Assembly (NCBI GenBank): GCA_025558095.1
Contig: JAIVFI010000041.1
Coordinates: forward strand, 408,504 to 472,503
Direction of reading: 5' to 3'
From: Hyaloraphidium curvatum
Lineage: Eukaryota; Monoblepharomycota; Hyaloraphidiomycetes; Hyaloraphidiales; Hyaloraphidiaceae
Length of the DNA: 64,000 nucleotides
Of this stretch, positions 55,231-63,444 are shown piece by piece; the first letter of the stretch is position 1, and each line of letters starts with the position of its first letter. Position numbers and translations under genes: made by a program. The notes under the pieces are model-generated. The model was given only the letters and a program-made list of their open reading frames with translations, ran no database searches and was not told the origin of the DNA.

Positions 55231-55564
55231 CATCTTGGCATTCCTCGATAACGACTCTATCATCGCCTATCACGGCCGGGCCGCCCATCCGGGACCGCTT
55301 CGGCCGCCCCACCGTGCCTGCCTGCCCTAGTGTTCCAATCCAGCCGTCCCCCTTCGCCAGGCACGGATTCTCTGAGCACAATCGATTCTCGATACCAGCC
55401 GTGTCCGCATGAGCTCCCCGTCGGATCTCGCGACCGCTGTGATGACCACCCTCCGGCGCGGCCCCCCTCCCGCTGACGATCCGCGAGCGAGGCGGCCTCA
55501 TCCGAGACAGTCCTTCCCGTTTTGGCCCCCGAGGTCGTGACGAGTAAGGGGTGCCTGCTTCCGT
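55231..55564. other. Intergenic, nothing recognised
   Basis: Lies between the desaturase stop and the first 125-bp direct repeat. No supported feature. Confidence 0.45.
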
Positions 55565-55688
55565 CCCGAAGAGGTGTCCGCGGGCCCCGGAGGCCAACTG
55601 CCGTCCCAAGCTGCCACACCCGCATTCCGTCGCACCGGCCACGGTTTTGGTCGGGATCGGCCCGCCATAAGGTCTAGTTTGACATGGT
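55565..55688 (+). repeat. Direct repeat R1, copy A
   Basis: About 124 bp, roughly 96% identical to 55887-56011. Both copies end GGTCTAGTTTGACATGGT. They are separated by 198 bp of unique sequence. Noncoding. Confidence 0.9.
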
Positions 55689-55886
55689 ATTGCCTGCTGA
55701 CGGGCTGCGCCATCCGCAGCGGACCGCCGCCAGCCGGGCAGTCGGGCGGCACTTTTATTCCGCCCGCACAGGCAGTAGGAGCATTCCGTCCCGGGATGTT
55801 TGGCCATGGAGGGCACGCCACGTATGCAAATTTAACAACGCATGTGGTGGGGCAGGCCACCACCGGCCAGGAAGGCGGCCCTGCTT

Positions 55887-56011
55887 CCCGAAGAGGTGTC
55901 CGCTGGCCCCCGGAGGCCAACTTCCGTCCCAAGCTGCCACACCCGCATTCCGTCGCACCGGCCACGGTTTTGGTCGGGATCGGCCCGCCATAAGGTCTAG
56001 TTTGACATGGT
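55887..56011 (+). repeat. Direct repeat R1, copy B
   Basis: Second copy of the 125-bp repeat, directly abutting the 3' flank of the non-LTR retrotransposon. High identity indicates a recent duplication or insertion. Confidence 0.9.
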
Positions 56012-56108
56012 TTTGTGTTAGACCACTCGACTAAAGAGAAGGTACCACGTCTCTGGCCCAAGTGTGTAATGAGGAGCTAGCAATCCCACCGTACACTTAG
56101 AAATCCCC

Positions 56109-57755
56109 CTACGCCCCAAGAATCAGCTCCTCATCTACATTCAAACCAAAAGCGACCGGCGCGGGGGCCGGAGCGTTGACAGCGGCGGCTTCGGTGCACA
56201 GCTGAAGCCAGTGTTGGAGTTGGGCCGCGACGCCAAGAGCCCAGGCCACCGCGATCCGTTCGCGGAAGCGCCGCACAAAACGAGAGTAAAGGCCATCGAG
56301 GTCCACGGGCTGCCCATCGCGGCCGACGATCCCGGGATACTGGATGCGCCCCATCTCCGAGGAGAAGCGCGAGAAAGTGGCAGAGACAGCGCTGTACGAA
56401 TCAAAAGCAAGCACGATCAGAGGGTAGAAGTTGGCGTTGAAGACGAAACGGGAGTAGTCCTTCCTGGCGGCCTCGACCCGCCGTTCGACTGCGTGGCCCG
56501 GGACCGAGAAGACCAGGCCCGTGTGCAAATGGGCCATAGAGGTGAGGGTCTTGATCTCGAGCAACCACCGTTTCCGGGTTTCGCGGTGCGTGATGAGAAT
56601 GTCGCCAAGGCGGCCAGCATCCGCAGGCGTGGGCGGGGTGACAGTCTCGTAGCCATGCGCAAGGAGGTTTGGCGGCATGGGGTGCACGCGGAGGAGCGGG
56701 ATGGAGCGAAGCGCCGCGCGGATGGCCGCGCAAATGTCGTCGTGACCAGGACTGAAGAGATCCCGGCCATAGCAGCCCGAGAACGCGTGCTCCCCCGTCA
56801 GCGACATGGCCGATCGCTTGCAGCCCCGCCGGCAGGGCAAGGAAAGACCAGGGTAGTCGGCCTCGTGCAGGAGCGGGAGGCAAAGCCGGAAGCGTACAAG
56901 TAAGCGGAAAAAGTTGTTGCGAATGTGGTTGGCAAGCAGCGCGGGAGAGGCAGTCAGGAAAGCCGACAGGCCGTCCTGCGCCTGGACGAGCCGCTTGCGG
57001 CGCTCCAGACCAGCGGAAGTGTCGGGTTGCAAGGCAATCAGAGCCGCGAGGCGGCGCTGGTCCTCGAGACGCGTAAGGTCGCTCTGCAGGCCGTGCCAGA
57101 CCGGCTGAGCGAAGAAACTGGCGTCCGCAGGGAGCGTACGGCGGGCGGGCGCGGCGCCCACCGGTTGCCCAGCACGCGCAGCCTCGGCGTACGCTGCGGC
57201 CGTGTCATCCTCGACACGCTCAAAGGCGGGGCGGAGGGCCTCGATGACGGGAACCAGTTCCCGCACGTGCTCCACGCCCACACCCCGGGCCGAGGTTCGA
57301 AGACCAAGCATGGCGTCCAAGGGGCCCGCCGTGAGGTTGAGTGAAGACAGGTAAGCCGCCGAGGCCACCTTCTCCGATGACAGAAGCCCCATCCCCGAGT
57401 AGTGCAGACCCAAGAATACCTGCTCCCGCACAGTCCGACCCTCCACCGACAGCGGATACAGATCCTCGGCCCGATCTCCCAGCAAGCGCAAGAAGGTGGT
57501 GAAAAGCGCGTTGTCAAGACGTCGAGCAAAGGGTTGGGTAACCGAGGGGGGGAGAATGCGGAGCCAAAACGAGAAGAGCTGGGTCACACAGAGACGGAGG
57601 AGGGAGTACAGGCCCTGGAGGGAGGGGATGTCGGCCGGCATGGCGTAGCCGAGCGCGGCGCGCTCGATTTCATCGAGAAGAGCGGCAATGGAGTCGATCT
57701 TGGCCGCGAGGAACGACTCCACATAGGCAGGGGTGCCGACCGGGGCACCTACCAC
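56109..57755 (-). CDS. Retrotransposon ORF-D: zinc knuckle and PD-(D/E)XK endonuclease
   Basis: 548 residues counted from a GTG at 57755; there is no nearby ATG, so it is probably expressed by frameshifting from the RT ORF, with which it overlaps. The first ~300 residues are helical and could be the RT thumb/linker region. A Cys-His cluster follows near residues 311-328 (CRRGCK, then GEHAFSGC). Next is a restriction-like nuclease core, with Asp385 in GRLGDILI and Glu400/Lys402 in WLLEIKTL forming the PD-(D/E)XK site. In R2-type elements this domain nicks the target DNA to prime reverse transcription. The frame remains open upstream of 57755 into the RT ORF, consistent with a fused product. 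Confidence 0.75.
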   Translation of the reverse strand: MVGAPVGTPAYVESFLAAKIDSIAALLDEIERAALGYAMPADIPSLQGLYSLLRLCVTQLFSFWLRILPPSVTQPFARRLDNALFTTFLRLLGDRAEDLYPLSVEGRTVREQVFLGLHYSGMGLLSSEKVASAAYLSSLNLTAGPLDAMLGLRTSARGVGVEHVRELVPVIEALRPAFERVEDDTAAAYAEAARAGQPVGAAPARRTLPADASFFAQPVWHGLQSDLTRLEDQRRLAALIALQPDTSAGLERRKRLVQAQDGLSAFLTASPALLANHIRNNFFRLLVRFRLCLPLLHEADYPGLSLPCRRGCKRSAMSLTGEHAFSGCYGRDLFSPGHDDICAAIRAALRSIPLLRVHPMPPNLLAHGYETVTPPTPADAGRLGDILITHRETRKRWLLEIKTLTSMAHLHTGLVFSVPGHAVERRVEAARKDYSRFVFNANFYPLIVLAFDSYSAVSATFSRFSSEMGRIQYPGIVGRDGQPVDLDGLYSRFVRRFRERIAVAWALGVAAQLQHWLQLCTEAAAVNAPAPAPVAFGLNVDEELILGA

Positions 57756-60019
57756 CTTGAGGCCGCACGAGCGAGCGAAGTCAGGCGAGCCGGGGCCGAC
57801 GCCGTTGCATGCACCTCGGGGTCGGCCTCGTGAGGCGGGAAGCCAGCGACGCGGATGTTGTGGGCCGCACCGGCCGCGCGCACCCGCTCCAGCACGGCCG
57901 GGTTCGTCGAGAGCGAAAGCAGGTAGCTCTTGTCCGGGCGGTGGGTCATGCCGAGGGAAGAAAGGCCGTCACGCACCTCTCCCAGGACGGCCATGACCGA
58001 GTCCAGCGGCCCGACCACGGTGAGGTCGTCGAGGTACCCAAGGATGAGGCAGTCGGGGTGCCCAGAGCGGATGGGCCGCAGCATGCGGCTCATGGCGCAG
58101 GAGAAGATGGCAGACGACAGCGGGTCGCCCTGGATGTTGCCCTCGTACATGGTGATCCGGAAAAGGAGCTCCGCCGAGCGCCGGTCGCGGAAGTAGGCGT
58201 GGGAAGGGCGCGAGTAAACGAGGTTGTAGTACGGGATAAGCTGAGGCACCTGGCGGACCACCTCGCGCGCGAAGAGGCGGCGCAGCGTATTGAAGGCGTT
58301 CCTAGAGTCGACCTTCATGACGACGTGGTCGGGGAAGGCCGCCAGCCACGCGTTCACCGCGTGGGCGGTCGCCTCCGCGCCCCCGTCCACCCCGTGACCC
58401 AGGTCCTCCTGCTGTTGGAGCTTCCTCAGAAGAGCCTTGTGCCGCACGGCCAGGTACGAGCCCGCGAGCCGCGTGATGCCCTCCATAATGCCAATCGGCC
58501 GGAGCCCCCCCTCCGGCTTGAGCAGAGGGACGAGGATTTGATCCGTGAGGAGCGGCCGGAGCATGGGGGTGTCGAGTCGGCCAGTGCACACGCCATGCAC
58601 CATGGCCGCCAGCGGGCGGAGCTTCCGCCGCGTCGCGTCGTTCTCGCAGTTGTGCACGATGAAAAGTTTGGCCATGCTGAAACCCGACATGCCGGCCCCC
58701 ACGCCGTCCTTCTTCCGGCGCAACCGGGCCCAGATGTCCTCCAGGAAAGCCGCGTCCGTGTAGGCAGGGCAGGGCGCGGGCGCGTTGGGGGGCAGAGACA
58801 GCCGACACAGCGGCTCTCCCTCCCGCGGCCCCGGGTACAGCTCCTCCAGTTCCGCCTGAAGCGTGGGCGTGAAGCCAGCCGGAACGGCCTCCCCCGAGAG
58901 GGCCGCGGACGCAGCACCAGGAGCGCCCTTCAAGGCGGCAAGCACGATGGACTTGAAGAGCTGGTAGTTGAGCGGCCGCAGCCCGTCCCGCCGCGCGCCC
59001 CGGTTGACCTGACGGGCGGCGAAGTAGTTCTGCTCGTACATGTAGTCCCCCGACATGACGTAGCCGCCAAACGCAAGGTAGGCGGTGAGAGTGCGGTGCA
59101 GGTCGGTTTCCGGTGCCGCCGGGTCCTCGTAGGCCCGTTGGAAAGACTCGCTGGCCCGGAAGGCGAGCGTGCTCCAGGTGGTGGTCCGGTAGCGGTGCTT
59201 CAGCGGCTCCGGCGGCGGCGCCCCCGCGCCCCCGCCCGGCGGCGGATCAGGCCCGGGACCCCCGGGTGGACCACCGTCGCCCGGGTCGCCCGGATCACCG
59301 CCGTTGCCGTGCCCGCCAGCCGCGGCGTTGCCGCCCGGCGCGCCGTCGCCGCCTGGGGGATCACCGCCGTCCGGGGCGGCACGCGCCGCCGCCGCCGCCG
59401 CCGCCAGCGCCGCCCGTTGCGCCTGGCCGTCCTGCGGGGCGTCGGCCGCAACCCGGACGGCCGCAAGGGCCGCCATCAGCGCGGGCGCGGGTGGCGAAGC
59501 ACGGGGAGATGCCGACGATGCCGCTGGTGACGCCGGTCCCTCCGCGCGTCCCGTGGCAGCCGCCCGCTCGGCACGCACGCGGTCGAGGAACTCGACGAGA
59601 TCGGGTGGAAGCGAAGCTAAAGAGACGCCGAGTGGCGGGTTAGCTGCGTCCGGGTTGCACGAGGTGTGCTGTCCAGAAACACCGGCACCAGAGGCGTTTG
59701 CGGCGTAGGGACGCCGGCAACCCCCGCACCGCGCTAGCCCCATGGCGCGCAACGCATCGGCAGACAGGCGCTGCATCGCCAACCAGTGCTCCGGGCTCCG
59801 TGTGACCCGAAGATGACCGTCCCGTTTGTTTTTGTTTGGAGTTGGCTGGAAGCGGCAACCATCAACCGGGCACGCATGGAGGCCGGGTTCAGCAGGCGCC
59901 TCCGCCATCGGCACATCGCCGTCGATGCAAGATTGGTGATGATGAGATAGAGCTCCGATGTTGGCGAAAGCTGCCGCGCAGCGGTGGCAGCTGTAAGGCA
60001 GGAGCGGCGTGCGGCTCAT
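57749..60019 (-). CDS. Retrotransposon ORF-C: N-terminal zinc fingers and reverse transcriptase
   Basis: 756 residues from the ATG at 60019. The N terminus has three Cys/His units: YSCHRCAAAFANIGALSHHH, a C2H2 beginning HACPVDGCRFQ, and ARCGGCRRPY. These are probably DNA-binding, as in R2 and CRE elements. A Gly/Pro-rich linker follows. The reverse transcriptase has GGLRPIGIMEGITRLAGSYL, MKVDSRNAFNTLRR, IQGDPLSSAIFSCAMSR and catalytic YLDD at about residues 662-665. The ATG overlaps the TGA of the preceding ORF as ATGA, a termination-reinitiation arrangement. The ORF ends at TAG 57749-57751, where ORF-D is already open in another frame. The role is target-primed reverse transcription of the element RNA. 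Confidence 0.92.
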   Translation of the reverse strand: MSRTPLLPYSCHRCAAAFANIGALSHHHQSCIDGDVPMAEAPAEPGLHACPVDGCRFQPTPNKNKRDGHLRVTRSPEHWLAMQRLSADALRAMGLARCGGCRRPYAANASGAGVSGQHTSCNPDAANPPLGVSLASLPPDLVEFLDRVRAERAAATGRAEGPASPAASSASPRASPPAPALMAALAAVRVAADAPQDGQAQRAALAAAAAAARAAPDGGDPPGGDGAPGGNAAAGGHGNGGDPGDPGDGGPPGGPGPDPPPGGGAGAPPPEPLKHRYRTTTWSTLAFRASESFQRAYEDPAAPETDLHRTLTAYLAFGGYVMSGDYMYEQNYFAARQVNRGARRDGLRPLNYQLFKSIVLAALKGAPGAASAALSGEAVPAGFTPTLQAELEELYPGPREGEPLCRLSLPPNAPAPCPAYTDAAFLEDIWARLRRKKDGVGAGMSGFSMAKLFIVHNCENDATRRKLRPLAAMVHGVCTGRLDTPMLRPLLTDQILVPLLKPEGGLRPIGIMEGITRLAGSYLAVRHKALLRKLQQQEDLGHGVDGGAEATAHAVNAWLAAFPDHVVMKVDSRNAFNTLRRLFAREVVRQVPQLIPYYNLVYSRPSHAYFRDRRSAELLFRITMYEGNIQGDPLSSAIFSCAMSRMLRPIRSGHPDCLILGYLDDLTVVGPLDSVMAVLGEVRDGLSSLGMTHRPDKSYLLSLSTNPAVLERVRAAGAAHNIRVAGFPPHEADPEVHATASAPARLTSLARAASRW

Positions 60020-60867
60020 GGCGAATACGGTGGCGGCGGCGATGCCGGTGTCCCGCCGCCAGGATCAGCTACCGCGGACGGTGCCTTGTCCGACGAGATC
60101 TCCCAATCGTCGAGCGCATGTGTCCGCATCCAAACCTCCTGTGACTCGGTCAGGTCGCCCCCCGCCCTGTGCCAGGCCGCAAGCGCCGACCACGCGTCAC
60201 CGATAGCATCACGGCCGCCGTCATCGAGGAGCTCGGAACCTGGCCATTCGAGGTGCGCCGGCGAACCGGGCTCCGTGTGAGCATACCAAGGAGGCAAGGT
60301 GCGCGTCGGAGTGGATACTTCCGAGGAGCTCTGCCCCCCCCCGGCCGTTGGTGCCGGCGGCGTGCCGGGGGTTGTGCGGGGCGGCGCAGGCGGCAGCTGC
60401 AAGCTCGGCACGGCGGTTGCAGCTGGGGTTTCCCACGGAGGATGGCCTGGGTGCGCTGAGAGCATGGAAGCGGCCGAAGCCGGGGCATCAGCGATCAAGA
60501 TCTGCGATGACGAGGAGGGAGATACTTCCGAGCATGCCGCCCCTTTCCCCCCCGCTGGTGCCGGCAAGCGGGAGGAGCCGCGGGGCGGCGTGGGCAGAGT
60601 GTGACCCTCGGCCAAGCTAGGCACGGCATTTGGCCGAGGGGCCCCGGGGGACGCGGGGTCAATGTCGGAAGTCTCCCCTGCTGCCGCGAACGGCCTCGGA
60701 ACTCGGTGAGACGTTGTAGATAGTGGTAGTTGGCGTACCGGTGAAGACTGCAAAACAGCAAAAGATGGAGGGGCTGACCGCGCCCGGGAGGTATCCGGAC
60801 GAGCTCGGCGCCGAGAAGAGCAGCCCACTACTCGGCGTTGCCACTTGCTTGGTGGTGTTTTAGGCAT
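60016..60867 (-). CDS. Retrotransposon ORF-B: Pro/Ser-rich protein
   Basis: 283 residues, ATG at 60867, which lies 3-8 bases inside the end of ORF-A (ATGCCTAA overlap). The stop TGA overlaps the RT start. Most of it is low-complexity Pro/Ser/Ala/Thr; the C-terminal ~80 residues look folded (DAIGDAWSALAAWHRAGG, then EVWMRTHALDDWEIS). No known domain. It could be a separate small protein, a linker translated by coupling, or the N terminus of a polyprotein produced by frameshifting. Conservation in other copies would decide. Confidence 0.55.
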   Translation of the reverse strand: MPKTPPSKWQRRVVGCSSRRRARPDTSRARSAPPSFAVLQSSPVRQLPLSTTSHRVPRPFAAAGETSDIDPASPGAPRPNAVPSLAEGHTLPTPPRGSSRLPAPAGGKGAACSEVSPSSSSQILIADAPASAASMLSAHPGHPPWETPAATAVPSLQLPPAPPRTTPGTPPAPTAGGGQSSSEVSTPTRTLPPWYAHTEPGSPAHLEWPGSELLDDGGRDAIGDAWSALAAWHRAGGDLTESQEVWMRTHALDDWEISSDKAPSAVADPGGGTPASPPPPYSP

Positions 60868-62998
60868 TCAAGGACGGTGAGCCAGGAGCCGGCAGCAGGG
60901 ATCCGGTTGACGTGGAGGCGGCCTTGGCCTGGGGGGAGCCGAGCTTGCGAACGGCCGCCTTGGCCTTCCGTTCCGCTTTGGCGGATTTGACGTCGATTTG
61001 CTGATACGGCTTGGCAACCTTGTCCGGGTTTGTCCCTGCCACATCCTCCACGGGACGGCCCTTGCCTGCGTGCTTGGGGCCTGGGGCCATCGTAGGATCA
61101 CCAACCGCGGATGCCCCAGCGGCCTCATCGGCCGTGTGCATGTCTTCGCTTGGTGCCTCCGAGTTCGAACCATCACCCTCAGCAGAGGCTTCGGAGGCGG
61201 CGTCGTTTCCACCCGAGGCCTCAGAGCCGGTGGCATCCTCCTCCATCGCAGATTCCGTGCCCTCCATTGCGGGAGCAGCAAGCTCCAGATCCTCCAGCGC
61301 GGTATTGGCTGCAACCTGCTGTGCAGCACTGCTGATGGCGTTCTCAGCGGCCAGCTGGTCGGCACCACCCATGTCCTCGTCCCCATCCTTGTCAGCCGGC
61401 TCCAAAATGGGAAGACCATGGAAATCCATCTTTTCGGCGGCGTCAGACTCCCCCCAATCGACCGAAGCACCGGCACCACCACCACCGAGTGCCGAAAACC
61501 TGTTGTGGGACGCCTTGGCCACTGGCTGGGCAAGAGCTGGGGGCGCAGAGCCTGCGCGCTTGCCGGACGGCCCAGCTGTAAGCCACTCGTTGGCCGCAGG
61601 GGCGGTGGGGGAAGCCAGATGCGGAGGAACGACCTCTTCCCTCAGGGGGGGCAGCCGCGGGGTCGTGGCGGGCTCCACCGTTGGGGGAGAGAGCCGTACG
61701 TTGGCCGGGTTGTGAATGCAGTCCGCCTCGTGCGCACGGCGTGCTTGCGGGCTGGCAAAGGCGCCGGGATTCATGCAGTTGAGACCGTCTGGGCAGTAAG
61801 CACAGTTGGTGCACGTGGCATCGTCACCGACGTGGCCGCCCGTGCGCTTGCAGTGGCCGCACTGTCCGTTGCTACTGTCATAGCGGACAGCTGGGCGAAG
61901 GAGCTTGTGCTGGAGGAGTGTCCCCCACGAGTCAAGGAAGCAGTACGAGGGTGGGCCAATGCGTGCCGCGCGGTCAAAGAAGGCATCAACCCCGCACTGC
62001 GAGACGTCGAAAGTGACCCGCCAGAAGGCGTTGCTGTCGGTGCCCGAGATGGGAGCCGCTTCAATGACTTGGCAAGGGGCCCCATAGTGGTTCTGGAAAG
62101 TCGCGTAGAGGCGGGCCCACCAGTCCGGGCACTCGTGCACCGAACCAGGGACGATCATGGGCCCGATCTTGAGCTCGGCGTGCGTGTCCTTGAAGACAGG
62201 GTGGATGCGCAGCCGACGCGTCGGGCCGTTTGGGAACTTGACCTCCAGCACCCCCTGCTCCACCAAGGCGTTGATAGCGTCTGCCCCGTCGACAGCACCA
62301 ACAACACAGAAGAGGTCCAGTCGCGAGTAACGCGGGTTGTAGCCTCGCGTCTCGGTCGTGAAGACGGTGGTGGGGAAGGTCGCCTTCGCCACGGCTTCGG
62401 CGACGACGCGCCGTCGGTCCTTTGGCACACCGTTGAGGTCGATGAGGCAGTGGGGGACAGGCCCAATGAAGGCCGGCGTGTAGCCCCGACCGTTGGCGTG
62501 CGGTTGCACCCGATCGATGAGCTTGGCGTAGTTGGTGGGCGCCGAGAAAGGCATGGCAGAAGCCAGATGCTCCGCCATCGCGCCGTCCGTGACACGAACA
62601 ATCGGGCGGTCGGGCGAGGTGCGCGACGTTGCTGCGGCGAAAGAGCGAGACCCCAGGCGCGTGGCGGGGGCGGTTGCTTTCGGGAGACGATTCTGCGGAG
62701 CCGGCTCCTCCCGGGCGCCGCCGTTGGCGGACGCGGGGCGGATTTCAGTGGTCGATTCAGCAGCGTCCTCCTTAGAACCTGTCAGCTGAGCCGTAGCACC
62801 AGCGGGGGCCGGCGCGGGCTCCTCTGCCGCGCCAGGGAGGCGAGGAGAGGCAGCGACGCCGGGAGCGTGGGAAGAGTGGACGGGATTCGCAAGCGCCTCC
62901 GAGGAGGCCGCGGCGAGCGCAGGGGAGACCTTGCCATCAGGCAGGACCACGGGAGCGGCCGCATCATTGGGCCCCTGCCCTGTGTCAGGGGGGTCCAT
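60860..62998 (-). CDS. Retrotransposon ORF-A: gag-like nucleic-acid-binding protein
   Basis: 712 residues from the ATG at 62998; the frame is open further upstream, but that part is antisense to a gypsy fragment. An Ala/Pro/Glu-rich N terminus precedes a folded core at about residues 160-400 (PHCLIDLNGVPKDRRRVVAE, GYNPRYSRLDLFCVVG, CPDWWARLYATFQNHYG). This core is comparable to RRM-like/esterase-free ORF1 cores only in position. A Cys-rich cluster follows (GQCGHCKRTGG, then CTNCAYCPDGLNC and HEADC), then a long acidic Ser/Glu/Ala-rich tail and a basic C terminus. Expected to coat element RNA. Family similarity beyond the zinc cluster is not recognised. Confidence 0.75.
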   Translation of the reverse strand: MDPPDTGQGPNDAAAPVVLPDGKVSPALAAASSEALANPVHSSHAPGVAASPRLPGAAEEPAPAPAGATAQLTGSKEDAAESTTEIRPASANGGAREEPAPQNRLPKATAPATRLGSRSFAAATSRTSPDRPIVRVTDGAMAEHLASAMPFSAPTNYAKLIDRVQPHANGRGYTPAFIGPVPHCLIDLNGVPKDRRRVVAEAVAKATFPTTVFTTETRGYNPRYSRLDLFCVVGAVDGADAINALVEQGVLEVKFPNGPTRRLRIHPVFKDTHAELKIGPMIVPGSVHECPDWWARLYATFQNHYGAPCQVIEAAPISGTDSNAFWRVTFDVSQCGVDAFFDRAARIGPPSYCFLDSWGTLLQHKLLRPAVRYDSSNGQCGHCKRTGGHVGDDATCTNCAYCPDGLNCMNPGAFASPQARRAHEADCIHNPANVRLSPPTVEPATTPRLPPLREEVVPPHLASPTAPAANEWLTAGPSGKRAGSAPPALAQPVAKASHNRFSALGGGGAGASVDWGESDAAEKMDFHGLPILEPADKDGDEDMGGADQLAAENAISSAAQQVAANTALEDLELAAPAMEGTESAMEEDATGSEASGGNDAASEASAEGDGSNSEAPSEDMHTADEAAGASAVGDPTMAPGPKHAGKGRPVEDVAGTNPDKVAKPYQQIDVKSAKAERKAKAAVRKLGSPQAKAASTSTGSLLPAPGSPSLNA

Positions 62999-63055
62999 TC
63001 CGGGTAAAATTGCGCAGGCCCAAGTGGTCTGACGTCTAAGAGCATCTGCAATCGT

Positions 63056-63172
63056 TACAAGGAGGTCTTCTGCCCGTGGCCAGGCACGGCACAGGGGTTG
63101 AAGTTCCACATCGACACGGGTGACCATCCCCCCATCTCGCTTCCTCCTCACCGGACGCCGTACAAGCTCCGG
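63056..63172 (+). pseudogene. Ty3/gypsy pol fragment (start of RT region)
   Basis: The plus-strand frame reads YKEVFCPWPGTAQGL then KFHIDTGDHPPISLPPHRTP. The HIDTGD block immediately before the reverse transcriptase domain is diagnostic of Ty3/gypsy pol. The fragment is cut at its left by the non-LTR element and at its right by the LTR at 63176. Confidence 0.65.
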
Positions 63173-63175
63173 CGG

Positions 63176-63401
63176 TGTCAGGGACTATGCCACCCTGGAA
63201 GGTTCTGAGGCTTTCCCGGACTCTTCCTGGCTCCGCCACACGCACCTACGCCTCACACTGGCGCGGACCGGACTATATAAACCGATAGATCTTTGCCTGT
63301 ACAACCCGAACGTTCGGATAGAGTTACAAGCCCCCGTACTCCGTCTCCCCGTTCTCCCGATCCCGCAGGCCAGGACCGGCCTCCCACGGCTTCTCCTGAC
63401 A
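63176..63401 (+). repeat. Ty3/gypsy long terminal repeat (5' LTR)
   Basis: 226 bp bounded by perfect 6-bp inverted termini TGTCAG and CTGACA. It contains a TATA box and precedes a primer-binding site and a gag ORF. Only one LTR is present, because the element is cut off by the telomere. Confidence 0.85.
63274..63280 (+). promoter_or_regulatory. TATA box of the LTR
   Basis: TATATAA lies 98 bp into the LTR. Transcription about 28-35 bases downstream would start near 63303-63310, just at the segment complementary to the primer-binding site. Confidence 0.6.
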
Positions 63402-63402
63402 T

Positions 63403-63415
63403 TATCCGAACGTTC
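63403..63415 (+). other. Self-priming primer-binding site
   Basis: TATCCGAACGTTC starts two bases after the LTR. It is the exact reverse complement of 63308-63320, near the predicted 5' end of the element RNA. It does not match the usual tRNA-Met PBS (TGGTATCAGAGC). This is the Tf1/chromovirus self-priming arrangement; the role is inferred from position and complementarity. Confidence 0.6.
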
Positions 63416-63444
63416 ATCCCGACACCCGACATCCCGACCCGACC

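Larger units (their letters stand above)
56012..63050 (-). mobile_element. Non-LTR (LINE) retrotransposon of the restriction-like-endonuclease type
   Basis: A complete-looking element read on the minus strand: 5' end near 63000-63055, 3' untranslated region 56108 to about 56012. It contains four overlapping ORFs in the order CCHC gag-like, Pro/Ser-rich, zinc-finger plus reverse transcriptase, and zinc knuckle plus PD-(D/E)XK endonuclease. All ORFs are long and undamaged, so the copy may be active or recently inserted. No poly-A or microsatellite tail is evident, and exact ends and target-site duplication cannot be set without another copy. The 5' flank is a Ty3/gypsy pol fragment. The endonuclease type places it near the R2/CRE/NeSL/HERO/Utopia group; no finer placement is possible here. 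Confidence 0.85.

Noticed and set aside
56005-56045. tRNA-like A-box (minus strand TAGTCGAGTGG) next to repeat copy B, suggesting a tRNA or SINE
   Set aside because: No convincing B-box at the right distance and no cloverleaf could be drawn, so no RNA gene is annotated.
57809-59530. 573-residue plus-strand ORF antisense to the reverse transcriptase
   Set aside because: Arg/Val/Gly shadow frame; the RT motifs are on the other strand.
60998-63007. 669-residue plus-strand ORF antisense to retrotransposon ORF-A
   Set aside because: Composition (Arg/Gly/Val/Cys-rich, no domain) is what a GC-rich antisense frame gives; the minus strand has the CCHC cluster and fits the element.
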